64,000 nt of DNA. Source: Phoenix dactylifera. Lineage: Eukaryota > Streptophyta > Magnoliopsida > Arecales > Arecaceae. This document shows, one piece after another, positions 25,735-36,100 of the stretch (its first letter is position 1; each line of letters opens with the position of its first letter). The position numbers and the translations under genes are program-made. Location of the stretch: NCBI RefSeq assembly GCF_009389715.1, contig NC_052392.1, forward strand, positions 31,141,575-31,205,574, read 5' to 3'. The notes beneath the pieces are model-generated. The model did no database searches and was not told the origin of the DNA. It saw nothing but the letters and a program-made list of their open reading frames with translations.

Positions 25735-25990
25735 GAGTTTTTTTTTTGCATGCATATTTTTTTAAATATATGAAACTGTATGAATATTTTTATAAAATTA
25801 TTATTTGCATTTATTTTTTTATTTGTACTCGTATCAAAAAAATAAATGGTTTAAAACTAAAATGACTGAAATATTTTTATTAATAAATATGCCAAAAAAA
25901 AAAGTTATAAGGTATGCACGCATGTAGCAACTTTACAAGGATGTTTATGCAATTTCGCATATTTAAAAGAGTATACATTCAAAAAAATTA
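25735..25990. mobile_element. AT-rich inverted-repeat element A downstream of TLP
   Basis: A TTGCATGCATATTTTTTTAA...GAATATTTTTATAAAATTATT arm (25745-25810) is followed by an inverted counterpart, GGTATGCACGCATGTAGCAA...GCATATTTAAAAGAGTATAC (25911-25976). The same words in the same layout recur in element B at 26430-26730. Confidence 0.5.
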
Positions 25991-26429
25991 TTAAAAAAAA
26001 ATAAAATTTGTTTAGAACTTGCTAAGTTTTTTATGATTCAGTTGGATCGACAAGTCAAAAGAAGATTGAGCCAGTCAATTTTTTTTAAGGTTATGACTCA
26101 GTCAAATTGGAATATTAAGTGTTCGATATAATTATCATTATTGAATCTATGGCATCTATATATTCTTCATCATTTTTAAAATATTAAATCATATTAAATT
26201 TAAATTAATCGTAGATATTTAGATTAGTAAAATATTTTTTAGTGATTTATAAATGTTGAGTTGTTTGTTTTTAAGGCGAGAATTTCGTAAAAGCAACATG
26301 ATTCATTCTATAAAAGTTGATATTAACATGATATCATGTGTCATAATAATATTAATTTTTTTTATTTTTTTATTAAGAACAATTGAATTTTTATTACTGA
26401 ATTTTAATTATTTTTTTAATAAATTTTTT

Positions 26430-26730
26430 TTATGTGTATACTCTTCTAAATATATATAATTGCATGAATATTCTTGCAAAGTTGTTATTTGCATGTGTAT
26501 CTTTATAAAATTTTCTTTTTGCATGTGTACCAATAAGAATATTTCAACCAATTTAAATTTAAAATATTTATTTTTTAAAGGTATTAGATGATATTGGTAC
26601 ATATATAAAAAAAGAAAGAAAAGAAATGTGTGCATGCAAAATAAATATTTTATGAACGTATACATATAAATAGTTAATTTTATGAGGATATTTATAAAAT
26701 TTTATATATTTTGGAAGATATATATGTTAA
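26430..26730. mobile_element. AT-rich inverted-repeat element B downstream of TLP
   Basis: The left arm GTGTATACTCTTCTAAATAT, GCATGAATATTCTTGCAAAG and TTATTTGCATGTGTATC is mirrored by TGTGCATGCAAAATAAATAT, GAACGTATACATATAAATAG and GAGGATATTTATAAAA at 26628-26700. The left arm has internal near-repeats of TTTGCATGTGTA(T/C)C. Confidence 0.5.
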
Positions 26731-27890
26731 AAAAATATTTATTTATTTATTTTTACAATGGTATGTTTGCAACAAATATATCTGTTATGATAAAATATGT
26801 TCTTAGTTGGGTTTTCATCCTCCTTTCAAAACTTCAAAAACTTTTTTGGGGGGAAAAATGGAGAGATCTGTTCTTCTGTTCTTCTTTGTTGTCTGCCAAA
26901 TAGATGGAGCCATAAAATTTGGCTGGAGAAAGTGCTGTTTCTGGTTGTTCATTCAGATCTCGCTGGCACGATTTGGATGTATCCTGGCCAAGAAGTACAA
27001 AGGAGGACAGACTGTTGTTCAATGGGTTTCCTCAGTGGAAGAGGACAAGGGAATTACAAATACAGCTAAGAGAACTGCAAATACAGCTGGGAGAATAAAG
27101 CAAAAGGAAAACCCTGGTTCCATGATCAGAAAGAAGACAAAGGTTTACCTCAACAGCTGGTATTCCCCCACCCCACAGTAGCAGCCCTTCAGCCGTTTAA
27201 CAAGTGTCATAGAGATTCTCCGATATTCGAAGTGAGCACGCGATTAATCAAAAAAGTATGGACCTGCGCTTGGAATAGTAGGTTTCTTGTAGTAAATGAA
27301 TCAGAATATATAGGTGGCAACCATCTCAAAATAGATAATTTGTCAAACTAATAGGCAAGGATGGCTTTGGAATATAATTAATCTTTTGATACCCTCGATA
27401 ATATAATTGATTTTAAATTTCTGCAAATACCCATTAATTTGAAAAATATAAAATGTAGACTATTATTATTGAAATCGATCATATATAAGATGATTTACTT
27501 ATATAATATCAATATGATGGCTAATATTTTTGATCTCTTTTTCACCCTTTTATTGCAAACTTCTCAATGAGTAAATAAATGTGAGTTGTATTTCAGAAGA
27601 AAAAAAATGTGTGTGAATATTGTTGATCTCAAACCTACAATATAATTGATCTTTTGATACCCTGGATGTTAAAAATATTGATTTATTTGTTTGAATCTCG
27701 CAGACATCTTAAAAGACTCTGTAATTGTAACATATGCTTGCATAGCCTTTCACATACTCTTCTTGTTTAAACTCTGCTATGCTTGTTATGATAAAGGTCC
27801 AAATCTAATCAATTAAATATGATCAACTTATAGTTAGATACAAGAAGATTAGTGCTGAAGTGCTCCTAATTAATATAAGCTATGGGTCAA
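26731..27890. other. Gene-free spacer
   Basis: It contains a 124-codon + frame (26807-27181) with a hydrophobic start after an internal Met but no recognisable homology or conserved motif. The rest is AT-rich. Confidence 0.4.
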
Positions 27891-27894
27891 GTCT

Positions 27895-28050
27895 ACTCTG
27901 ATATTATATATGGTAATTCAAAACCTCACCCAAAAAGGTTAGCTAAAGAGAAATGTTGTATGGGTTCCTTGATCATACGTAACTACTCCAGATCTTTCTA
28001 ATGCATAATCAATGTAGGACTAAAACATCTCTGCGTAGGCTCTCATAATA
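27895..28050 (-). mobile_element. TRIM-type LTR remnant, same family as 50779
   Basis: On the + strand it reads ACTCTGATATTA (reverse complement 9/12 to the initiator tRNA-Met site), then AAAACCTCACCCAAAAAGG, GGGTTCCTTGATCATACGTA, TCCAGATCTTTCTAATGCAT and AATGTAGGACTAAA. This is the same order as the reverse complement of the LTR at 50779-50918. A 32-bp tandem duplication (CTTCATCTTGGTTGAGATAT) follows at 28050-28105. Confidence 0.55.
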
Positions 28051-28648
28051 ATCCTTCATCTTGGTTGAGATATATATAATAATCTTTCATCTTGGTTGAG
28101 ATATGTATAGTTTTTTAGTGTTTTTTTTTTGTTATAAGGTTAGGAGAGATTAATCTTTCACCTGCCACTCTTATCTATCTTATCCTGCGTAGATTAGAAC
28201 CTAGGCTCTTAGCAAACCGAGTCCAAGCTTGTAGAATTGTGGCTTTATTAATCAAAGAGGTACGAGGGTCCATACCATTTTGAATCAGACCCTAACTCTA
28301 TGAACTCCAAGAATAAACTTGCTAATTTTACTTTTCAACACATACCTCATGATAAATAATTTAAAATCCGTAATCACATGAAATATTGAAAATAGATCTA
28401 CCCATGATTTAATATGTAATTAGCATAATCAAGTAGGATATATGATCCAAAAGAATGCATAGTCCATTATATGGATCTAAATCTCGAGATCCGGATCATT
28501 TAGGATCATTTTGATCTGCACCGTAAGTTCCAAACCGCAAACCTTAAGATATTAATAATAACAATGAATATTACAAATAATTTATACATATAACATGCTT
28601 TTTTATTTTAAATATATAACTAAACTAGAATTAATTATCATACTGTCT

Positions 28649-28770
28649 AAAGGGCGGCCCTTCATACAATGCTAAGGTTGCTCCTTTGTAACTTAGGTGC
28701 TATAGGTTCGAAATATAAAAACAATCTCTCAATATATGAGGATAAGGCTGCACGTATCTATCCGGTTGTT
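28649..28770 (+). mobile_element. tRNA-derived SINE fragment
   Basis: It begins AAAGGGCGGCCC. A B-box-like GGTTCGAAAT is at 28705-28714, then AACAATCTCTC and GAGGATAAGGCTGCACGTAT. This order (GGTTCGA, AACAGCCTCT, GGTAAGGCTGCGTAC) is that of common angiosperm Au-like SINEs. It is diverged and probably truncated. Confidence 0.6.
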
Positions 28771-29265
28771 CATTGCCAGTATAGTTGCTCGTTCAAATCT
28801 CTCAAACATGTTACCTGGTGTTTGAAAAGTTTGGAAACGGTGGCCCCTGTTATGTTCAATGTCGCCATGGTTTGTTGGCTGCCCATCACTTCACTCCAAG
28901 TGGCAGTGGTCATTTAGGCATTCCAATGAGTTAAAAGACGACGTGGAGCCCTCTTTTGGTGCTACCTGTGTCCTTGTGAAATTTGTTGTTTCAAGGGGCA
29001 TACACTGGTTATCCGACATCTGTCCATGGAGTGGCAATCAGACAGCAAATCCATGAGGAATAAGTAACAATTCGTAAGGTAATATTGTCTCCAAATTGTT
29101 AGGGTTAATGATGGGTTTTTCTGAACTGATTCTCCATATTATTTTCGGGTAATGGGAATGCTAGTGAAGTATCATTGTTTGATGAAATTTCGTTATGTAT
29201 CCTTAATTTGTTATAAATTTTGAAATGATAGAGAGGTCTCGTTCTTTCAGAAAGTAAGATATCTC
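28771..29265. other. Gene-free spacer
   Basis: No recognisable gene. Frames at 28669-29056 overlap the SINE and carry no domain signature. Confidence 0.45.
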
Positions 29266-29269
29266 GAAA

Positions 29270-29830
29270 CTAAGCTGGAACGATTAAAATGTTCTCCCAA
29301 ACTCTACCCCTAGAGTGGTTAACTGCATAAGCTATTGGCTTCTCGATATACATGATCAAAGTAGAGGCTATAAGAGGGCGTAGCTTCCTCACCCATCTAA
29401 CCACTTTAGTGGGGTCACCCTCAAAAATAATGTGATCATCTCGTAGGATGATCAATTCAGCTATTGGAATGGTCGTGTCGTGTAAATGGCAATCACCCGC
29501 CGCCATGAAATTTGAATTAGGATCTTTAATTGTGACTCTCGCTCTAACACACTACCATCAAAATTGATCTTGAGGTAAATGGGGGACAGAGGCTCCTAAA
29601 TGATGTAGATTGTCTGAGAAAGCGCAGAGTCTACCCTAGAGGAGTCCCAAATATCTCTAGGTTTCAAGTTCACTATTACCCCACGTCAATCTATCATGTG
29701 GGTCATATTTTGGGACAACTATTGAGAGTACTCTTCTAACCAAACATTCACCAGAAGTCCAACATACCAAGGGTTTGTTCCACCTCCCTCCATTGGTAGG
29801 TTGCTGACTCTCAGATTCACCACCATCTCA
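29270..29830 (-). pseudogene. Decayed LINE (L1-type) RNase H segment
   Basis: On the - strand, KINFDGSVLE (first catalytic Asp region, about 29548-29577) is followed after a frameshift by AAGDCHLHDTTIPIAEL and HIIFEGDPTKVVRWVRKL. These match the order of the reverse-transcriptase-linked RNase H domain common in plant LINEs (NFDGS, AEL, EGDS). The block between AEL and HIIFEGD is shortened. Upstream (29590-29830) is interrupted, unassigned sequence. No polyA tail is obvious. Confidence 0.65.
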
Positions 29831-30469
29831 TAATTAATTATAAATAGCAAATCAGTGAGATGGAGGAATAAAGGAGATCTAAGTGTCATCCATCACATCT
29901 ATGGATCGTGACATCTATAGATTTACCACCACCAACTAGACAACTACCATTCTTTGAAACCATCGAAGCATGGGCACACATCACTTTCCACGTATGCACA
30001 AATCGAGAAATGGCCGGCAACTTATCCAAGCTCATGAATTACAAACTAATTTGTGGTTTGTTGTTATTGGTGGTCGTATTACTAATAACTATTGTTTTAG
30101 CTTCTTTTTCATTTGTTTTCGCATGTACAGATACATAAAATACAAATAACTTGAAATCTTTAATGTTAATTTATTTTTTTTAATGTTGATTGTGTAACTT
30201 TTCAAGTTTAAATAAAATGTCTGCATTTCTCATCGTAATGCAATTCTTTGATCCCTACCAAATTGTCCCCCAAAACTGAAATGACTATGACGACAAGAAC
30301 GCAGTGACAACTATGGCAAATCCAGGAAGACTAGCTTCAAAATCTATTTTAAGCAAATCCAAGAGTTAATAGATGTAGTCAAGCTACAATAAGTATAGAG
30401 GTTGGTATCTGTTCGTCAAACAGAACTCTTAATTACCTTTCTTTCCTCAGAGTGAAGATGGGTTAATTG
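29831..30469. other. Gene-free spacer
   Basis: Nothing recognisable; the small + frame at 29908-30138 has a hydrophobic tail but no family match. Confidence 0.45.
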
Positions 30470-30504
30470 CAAAATAGTGACTAAGTATCAGAATTTATTC
30501 TTAT

Positions 30505-30545
<41 letters not shown>

Positions 30546-30576
30546 ATAGTGACTAAGTATCAGAATTTATTCTTAT

Positions 30577-30631
<55 letters not shown>
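30470..30631. repeat. Tandem duplication of a 72-bp unit ending in a (CT) run
   Basis: CAAAATAGTGACTAAGTATC and the next 20 bases occur identically at 30470 and 30542, each followed by a long (CT) microsatellite. Identity of the unique part points to a recent duplication. Confidence 0.9.
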
Positions 30632-30632
<1 letters not shown>

Positions 30633-32894
30633 ACATAATAATATGACAAATAAGCATGGTGAAGATAGGATTGAAGAAATAGAATTAGCATCTAAATGAT
30701 CATGGTCATAGATGAAGAACTCTGTAAATGGTCTGCAAGCTCCATTCAAAAATTTATTTTGGTGGGTGTACTTATACTAGAGCAGTGTGAGCAGCCGTTG
30801 TATCAAAAAATAAAAGTCGGTGGGCTAGCTCCATTTATGTAGGATTATTTGGGTTATTCGTTCGTTTTAACTCAGAAAATTAATTATGAAAAAGATGCTG
30901 ATGACCATTTATTTTTTGTTAAAAATAACTTTATTTTTATAATGATTCTTCTTAAGAACTCTATTTATTTAAAAGGTACTTTTATTAATGACAATTCCGC
31001 TTCCTTTCGCTCGACCCTTCCCTACTGCCGTCGTCGAACGCAGTGACCTTCCTTCCATCCCAGCAGACCATCCATCTTACGTGGAGGCTGCGAGGGATAA
31101 CGGTGAGGTTGGTGTCAAAACTTTTTATTCTTCAGGCGAAGCATGACTTTTTGGACATTTTTAATTCATCCATAGAACATTGAGTTACTGATACTCGTTT
31201 TGCAACCAGACGTCAAGGCTGTGTTTGGCTGCGGAATAACTTTGAAGGGAGGGAGAAAAAGTTATGTAGATAGTGAAGAATGATTGAGCTTATTGAACCA
31301 ATAAACAAGAGAGAATGCAGTGGCCACTTTTAGATTGGGGCAATCAGGAGTCAAGCCTTAGAAGAATCCGATGAGTGCCATGCCATAGGAAGGTAGTGGA
31401 ATAACAGAGGCAATTTAGGTTCCATGGAAGAGTCAGCATGGTGTAGATGATGGATTCTTGGTGGTGGAGAAAGGATCAAGGAAACCAAAGGCTATGGGGC
31501 TCTGGCTTGAGGAACCATGGTTGCAGTGATTGTAGTGGATATTGGTCAGAAATTGGTCATGGTGACCAATATGCAGAGCAGTAGTTTGGGCGTCAACGAA
31601 GAAGTGGGCAATTTGAGTTGAGGACAATTGTAATGGACTTAGCCGTAGGCTCATCGTATAGAGGATGCTGGCATGAGTGTCGCGTGGTGTTGCAGTGGGT
31701 TTGGCATGGGCCACAATTTATAGTGCTCTTTGATACTTTGAAACCCTCGAGGTGGAGTTTGAGTGGATGCCCGATTGGGGTATTGAAGGAAGCAATGGTT
31801 AGCTAAGGTGCGGCATAGCCATGGCATAATATCGGAGGGCTCAAGAAGTATGATATTTGACATTGAAGCGGATTGCCAGGATATATGGATACTTGAGGAT
31901 TCCTCTTAATTGAGGAGGGGCAGAAGCTTTAGTCATGTTTCCGACTCCCCTAGTATTTTAGGGCTCGAATGGTCTTGTGTGGAGGTGTTCAAGGCAATGT
32001 TGATCGGACCAGCTGGCCATATTGCATAAAGAGGAATTTTTTCGGCTACCCTATGCGTTCTTGATCCCTATGATGGAGACAAGAGACAATAGGGGACTAG
32101 TCGGACAAAGAATTGGCCTACCCTAATAAGCAAGTCTAGTGAGCATTGCAGGGTGATATCTTGTGGGGATCCATAGGAGCTGGTCGCCCGTGGAGTATAA
32201 GTGTGGCTTACAGAATATTGGTCGGACCATATGCTTTGGAGCTAGGTCAAGGATCAAGGACGACTAAGAGGGTCATGAAAAGAAAAGGACAACTGATTTT
32301 AAGGATCAATCGGTCGAATATATTTACTTAATGGGTAGACTTAGATGCCAATGACATGACAGTGCATGATGTTTGAGCAAGTTGTGGATATAGAATATTG
32401 AGCCATATGATCATGGATTTTTGGGATCGCAGTAGTATGCAATGATGTGCGAAAAGGCCATGAACAATGTCGGACAGATGTGGCCACGGATGAAAAGGTA
32501 CGTCGAGGATGCAAGACACAGATCGTGGTGCAAGAACTTGCGGAGAAGATTGGATAGCGAGTTCCGGTAGGGCTCGGACGTGCACGTTCAACTATAGCTC
32601 TTAGGGGCTACGAGGCATATCGGTTTGGTGGCTTTGCCGAGCGAGACTAGAAATGGATTTGTCTGAGCCCCATGCATAGCAATGGAGGTGTATGGTTGTG
32701 CCGTGATTTGATCTGTGTATTTTTGAAAGGTAATACGGTAGCTTGCGGATTCATGTTCACTTTTTTTCCAAGTCGAAGACCAACGATTTATTTATAAAAT
32801 TAATTGAGCCATGTTATGCGGTGGTAGAAATCCATCCCTCTCAGATGCCTCCGAAACCCATCTTTATGCTCTCGCGAGTCTTCCAGTTCTTAGA
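30632..32894. other. Gene-free region upstream of GPAT9
   Basis: 31.3-32.7 kb is GC-richer and could be the inside of an old retroelement, but I find no reverse-transcriptase, integrase or gag motif on either strand. Frames are short and overlapping. Confidence 0.4.
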
Positions 32895-33084
32895 GGGCAG
32901 GAGTTGTATCTTTCGCACGAAAGAAGGATTCACCTTCCTTCGCAGGCATCCACCGTTGGATCACGAAACATGAAATGACTAAAAGACTTCGGGTGCTTTG
33001 AGAGTTGTGCGTGACGAGATCCAACCGTGGATGTTGTGGAAGAACATTAATCATTCTTTGGTGCGAAAGACACAACCCGAACCC
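32895..33084. mobile_element. Fold-back MITE, copy 2 (190 bp), in the GPAT9 promoter
   Basis: The left arm is GGGCAGGAGTTGTATCTTTC...CATCCACCGTTGGATCACG. The reverse complement of the right arm is GGGTTCGGGTTGTGTCTTTC...CATCCACGGTTGGATCTCG. The arms are about 70 bp with a short loop. The same family as 12692-12908 is shown by the shared terminal TTGTATCTTT(T/C)GC and the inner ATTGGATT / GTTGGATC stem. No clear target duplication. Confidence 0.75.
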
Positions 33085-33192
33085 ATCGAGTTGCTTCCCT
33101 AAAGTAGTAGAAGATCGTAATGGAGAAGGAGTAATTAGGGGAAAAAAAAAGCCCGACCTCCCCTTTCCTTCTCTCGTTCGGTGGCGGTCGTG
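33085..33192 (+). promoter_or_regulatory. Short unique promoter/5' leader of GPAT9, directly beside a MITE
   Basis: Only 108 bp separate the end of a fold-back MITE (33084) from the GPAT9 ATG. This stretch includes an A-run (about 33140) and a pyrimidine-rich leader CCTTTCCTTCTCTCG just before the coding start. Any core promoter further upstream would overlap the MITE. The transcription start is not identified. Confidence 0.4.
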
Positions 33193-36100
33193 ATGGTTGG
33201 ACTGCGGTCATCGAGCTCGGAGATGGATCTGGACCGGCCGAACATTGAGGAGTACCTCACCACCGACTCCATCGAAGAATCCCCCAAGAAGCTCCACTTG
33301 TATCCTCCTCCTATTGCTATCCTCTTCTCTCTAAAATCCCTCCCCTCTTTTGTTTTCTTGATCTTTATTTCCTCCTTTTCCGTGAATTCTTTGGTTTTTT
33401 CGTCGCAAAAAGGAATACTGACCTACTAATTCTTTTTTATCAGGAGGGACTTGCTCGACATTTCTCCCACGCTGACGGAGGCCGCTGGTGCTATCGTTGA
33501 TGTAAGCTGCGCTCTCCCTCTCGTTCTCATCTTTGTTTCTTTTGATGCTGACCAGTGGATTTGGACTCCAGAATCGGATTATATGTATATAAAGGGTTAT
33601 GCAATGAGATGATGCTACTGAGTTTTATGAAAATTAGGGTTAGTAAAGGTTCGAATTATGCGTCAAAGTGTCTGTTTTTTTTATAAGGATAATTCATTTT
33701 GGTTTTGTTCGATAGGCATGGTGTGTCAAGTGTTGAAGGCTTGAAGCTATTTGATTTAAAGGAAAGATGCTGCATGTATTTTAGAGTTCTTTGTGGCTTT
33801 CGTTTAGGTTCTTGAGTCTGGATGGTTTGTTTTAACATCGAATTTTTGATGTCTGCAATTTAGTTTGGGAGAGGTCTGTTCTTGACTATTTGTTGGGGGA
33901 AAATATTTTTCTTGATTGACCAGACTTGAATTTTCTGTTCTCCATATTTTCATGGGTAGAATTGTGGATGTGGATTGCAGTGTAAATATCAATTTTTGGC
34001 TCATCATTGTTGCTTCGATGCTATCCTTTTTTGAGTTGGTGTCAGCATTAAGTTGCTCAGAGCTTTACAAGGGTTGGAATTGTTTTTTACACATCAATTA
34101 TTGTTGGGGGGGTCTTCCCCTTTCTAAACAGAATTTAAGTACCTCTCCTTATTGGAGACCTCTCATATCTTTTTTGTATATGCCTGTACCATCTCAATCA
34201 ATTCTCCATTGTCCTTAATTTGTGCAACTCCAACAGCTCCTCTAATATGCAGACTGATAATTGAAGGTAACTATCATTTCTACACAACTATGGGGGAACT
34301 GGTATCTGATTTTTCATGGAGATTTTATGAACATAACTCTCTGGAAGGTGTTGTTTCTCAGGTCTGATTGTCATGCTTCATACAAAATTGGATTAGGAAT
34401 TGGAAATTCTAGTTTAATAGTGGGTCTCATTGCCTAAGAATTCCTAGTTGTTGCCTTTACTTCTCCATGTAGCTGTATAGACTACTAGGTGAAGCGGTGA
34501 ACTTATGCAAAGTTAGGTGAAACAAATGTTCATCTCACTGTAGTTCCATAAATGTTGACTTGATAATGGGAAACAATGCACATAAATCATCACTTTAAAA
34601 TGTTCAACATTACTATGATTTTCTTGTATTAATGATGGAAAATTAGGACATGTATATATTGTTTATGTAGTCTTTTATAATGTGATTTTTATATTTCTTA
34701 TTCAAGTCAACTTATCTGATTTTTATTTTGATATGTTAGTCATAATAAGTAGAGCATGTCTTTCCTGCCACATTTCTAATACTTGTAGATCCATTTTAAG
34801 TTTTTTTATTTAAAAAAATATATATTTTATTTTAGATAGATTGCCTTTGACATTTGTACTATTTCATCCAGGATTCTTTCACTCGGTGCTTTAAATCGAA
34901 TCCTCCAGAACCCTGGAATTGGAATGTCTATTTATTTCCCTTATGGTGCTTGGGAGTGATTATTAGATACGGAATTCTTTTTCCCCTAAGGTATGAAATA
35001 ATTTCTTATTGTGAACAACTAAACATGAATAGCCATTAGATTTTAATGGAAACAATACAAGGTGCATTTATAACTATAGTTCGCATCTTAGCTGCATAGT
35101 TTTCTCTTTATGTGCTAGTATATTTTCTATATTGCAATCTAGGTTGTTTGCGATGGCTACTAGGTGTTAACTACTAAGATGATGGATGATATGATGGATT
35201 GATTAGATGTTAACTACTAAGATGCTGGGAATCAGCAAACTGAGTTAGAGCCTTGTGGTTGCCATCCCTCTTAATGAATTATTCGTATAGGGTGACTTTA
35301 ACAGATAGTTAAATGATTGTTAGGCAAAAAGAATAAACAGGGTCTATAAGCTTTGTAGACCTTTGTATTACCAGTCTTTGGTCTTAAGTGACAGCACTGT
35401 TAAATTAACCAACAATGTTATAGGCTAACCGTGTGGAGGAACTTTGCCTAAAAATACACTCATGTTCTGCATGTGTCCTTAAGCCAGGATGTGTTGAATG
35501 CTTTTGAAAAGTGGACCTTGTAAATTTCATGGTTAAGTTGAGAAGGAGAAGAGTTTGGTTTTTCGTGTTATAATAACTGGTTGCTCGACCACTTTCAATT
35601 CATATGGAAATACAAAAATAACAATCAGGGAAAGACTGGAGCCTTCATGGCTAAAATCTGGGTATTAGTCTACTTGGCCAAGCTACAAGTGTTGAGCCCT
35701 TATAATCATATCTATCTCGTCAGAAACAAAAGGTTGTCTTCTTATGCATCTGATTTTTTTTTTTGGCCAATCTTCTGCAACTGGATACTAAATGTCTGCA
35801 AGAGAGAACAGATTATCATGAAGCATTTTGAGTTGTTCTGCAGTGGGGAGTTAGTTTACCAACACCATTTTAAATTATATCAATGTATTCCACTCATCAC
35901 ATGAGGTTGTCGCCGAGCACTTTCCATGATTGGTGAAAAACTTGAGGAGCAAAGTCAGATGGGTTGCAGTTATATAATAGAACACACTAATAAAGGCAAA
36001 CCCCTAACAAAATTTAAAAGTGGGGAAAGGATCAAAGTTGCACATGTTGCAGGTACATAGTACAACACACTAATGAAGGCAAAACCCCTATGGATGAAAT

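Noticed and set aside
26807..27181. 124-codon + strand open frame with a hydrophobic stretch, possible secreted small protein
   Set aside because: No family resemblance, no promoter or polyA context, and overlapping frames of similar length on both strands; length is within chance for this region.
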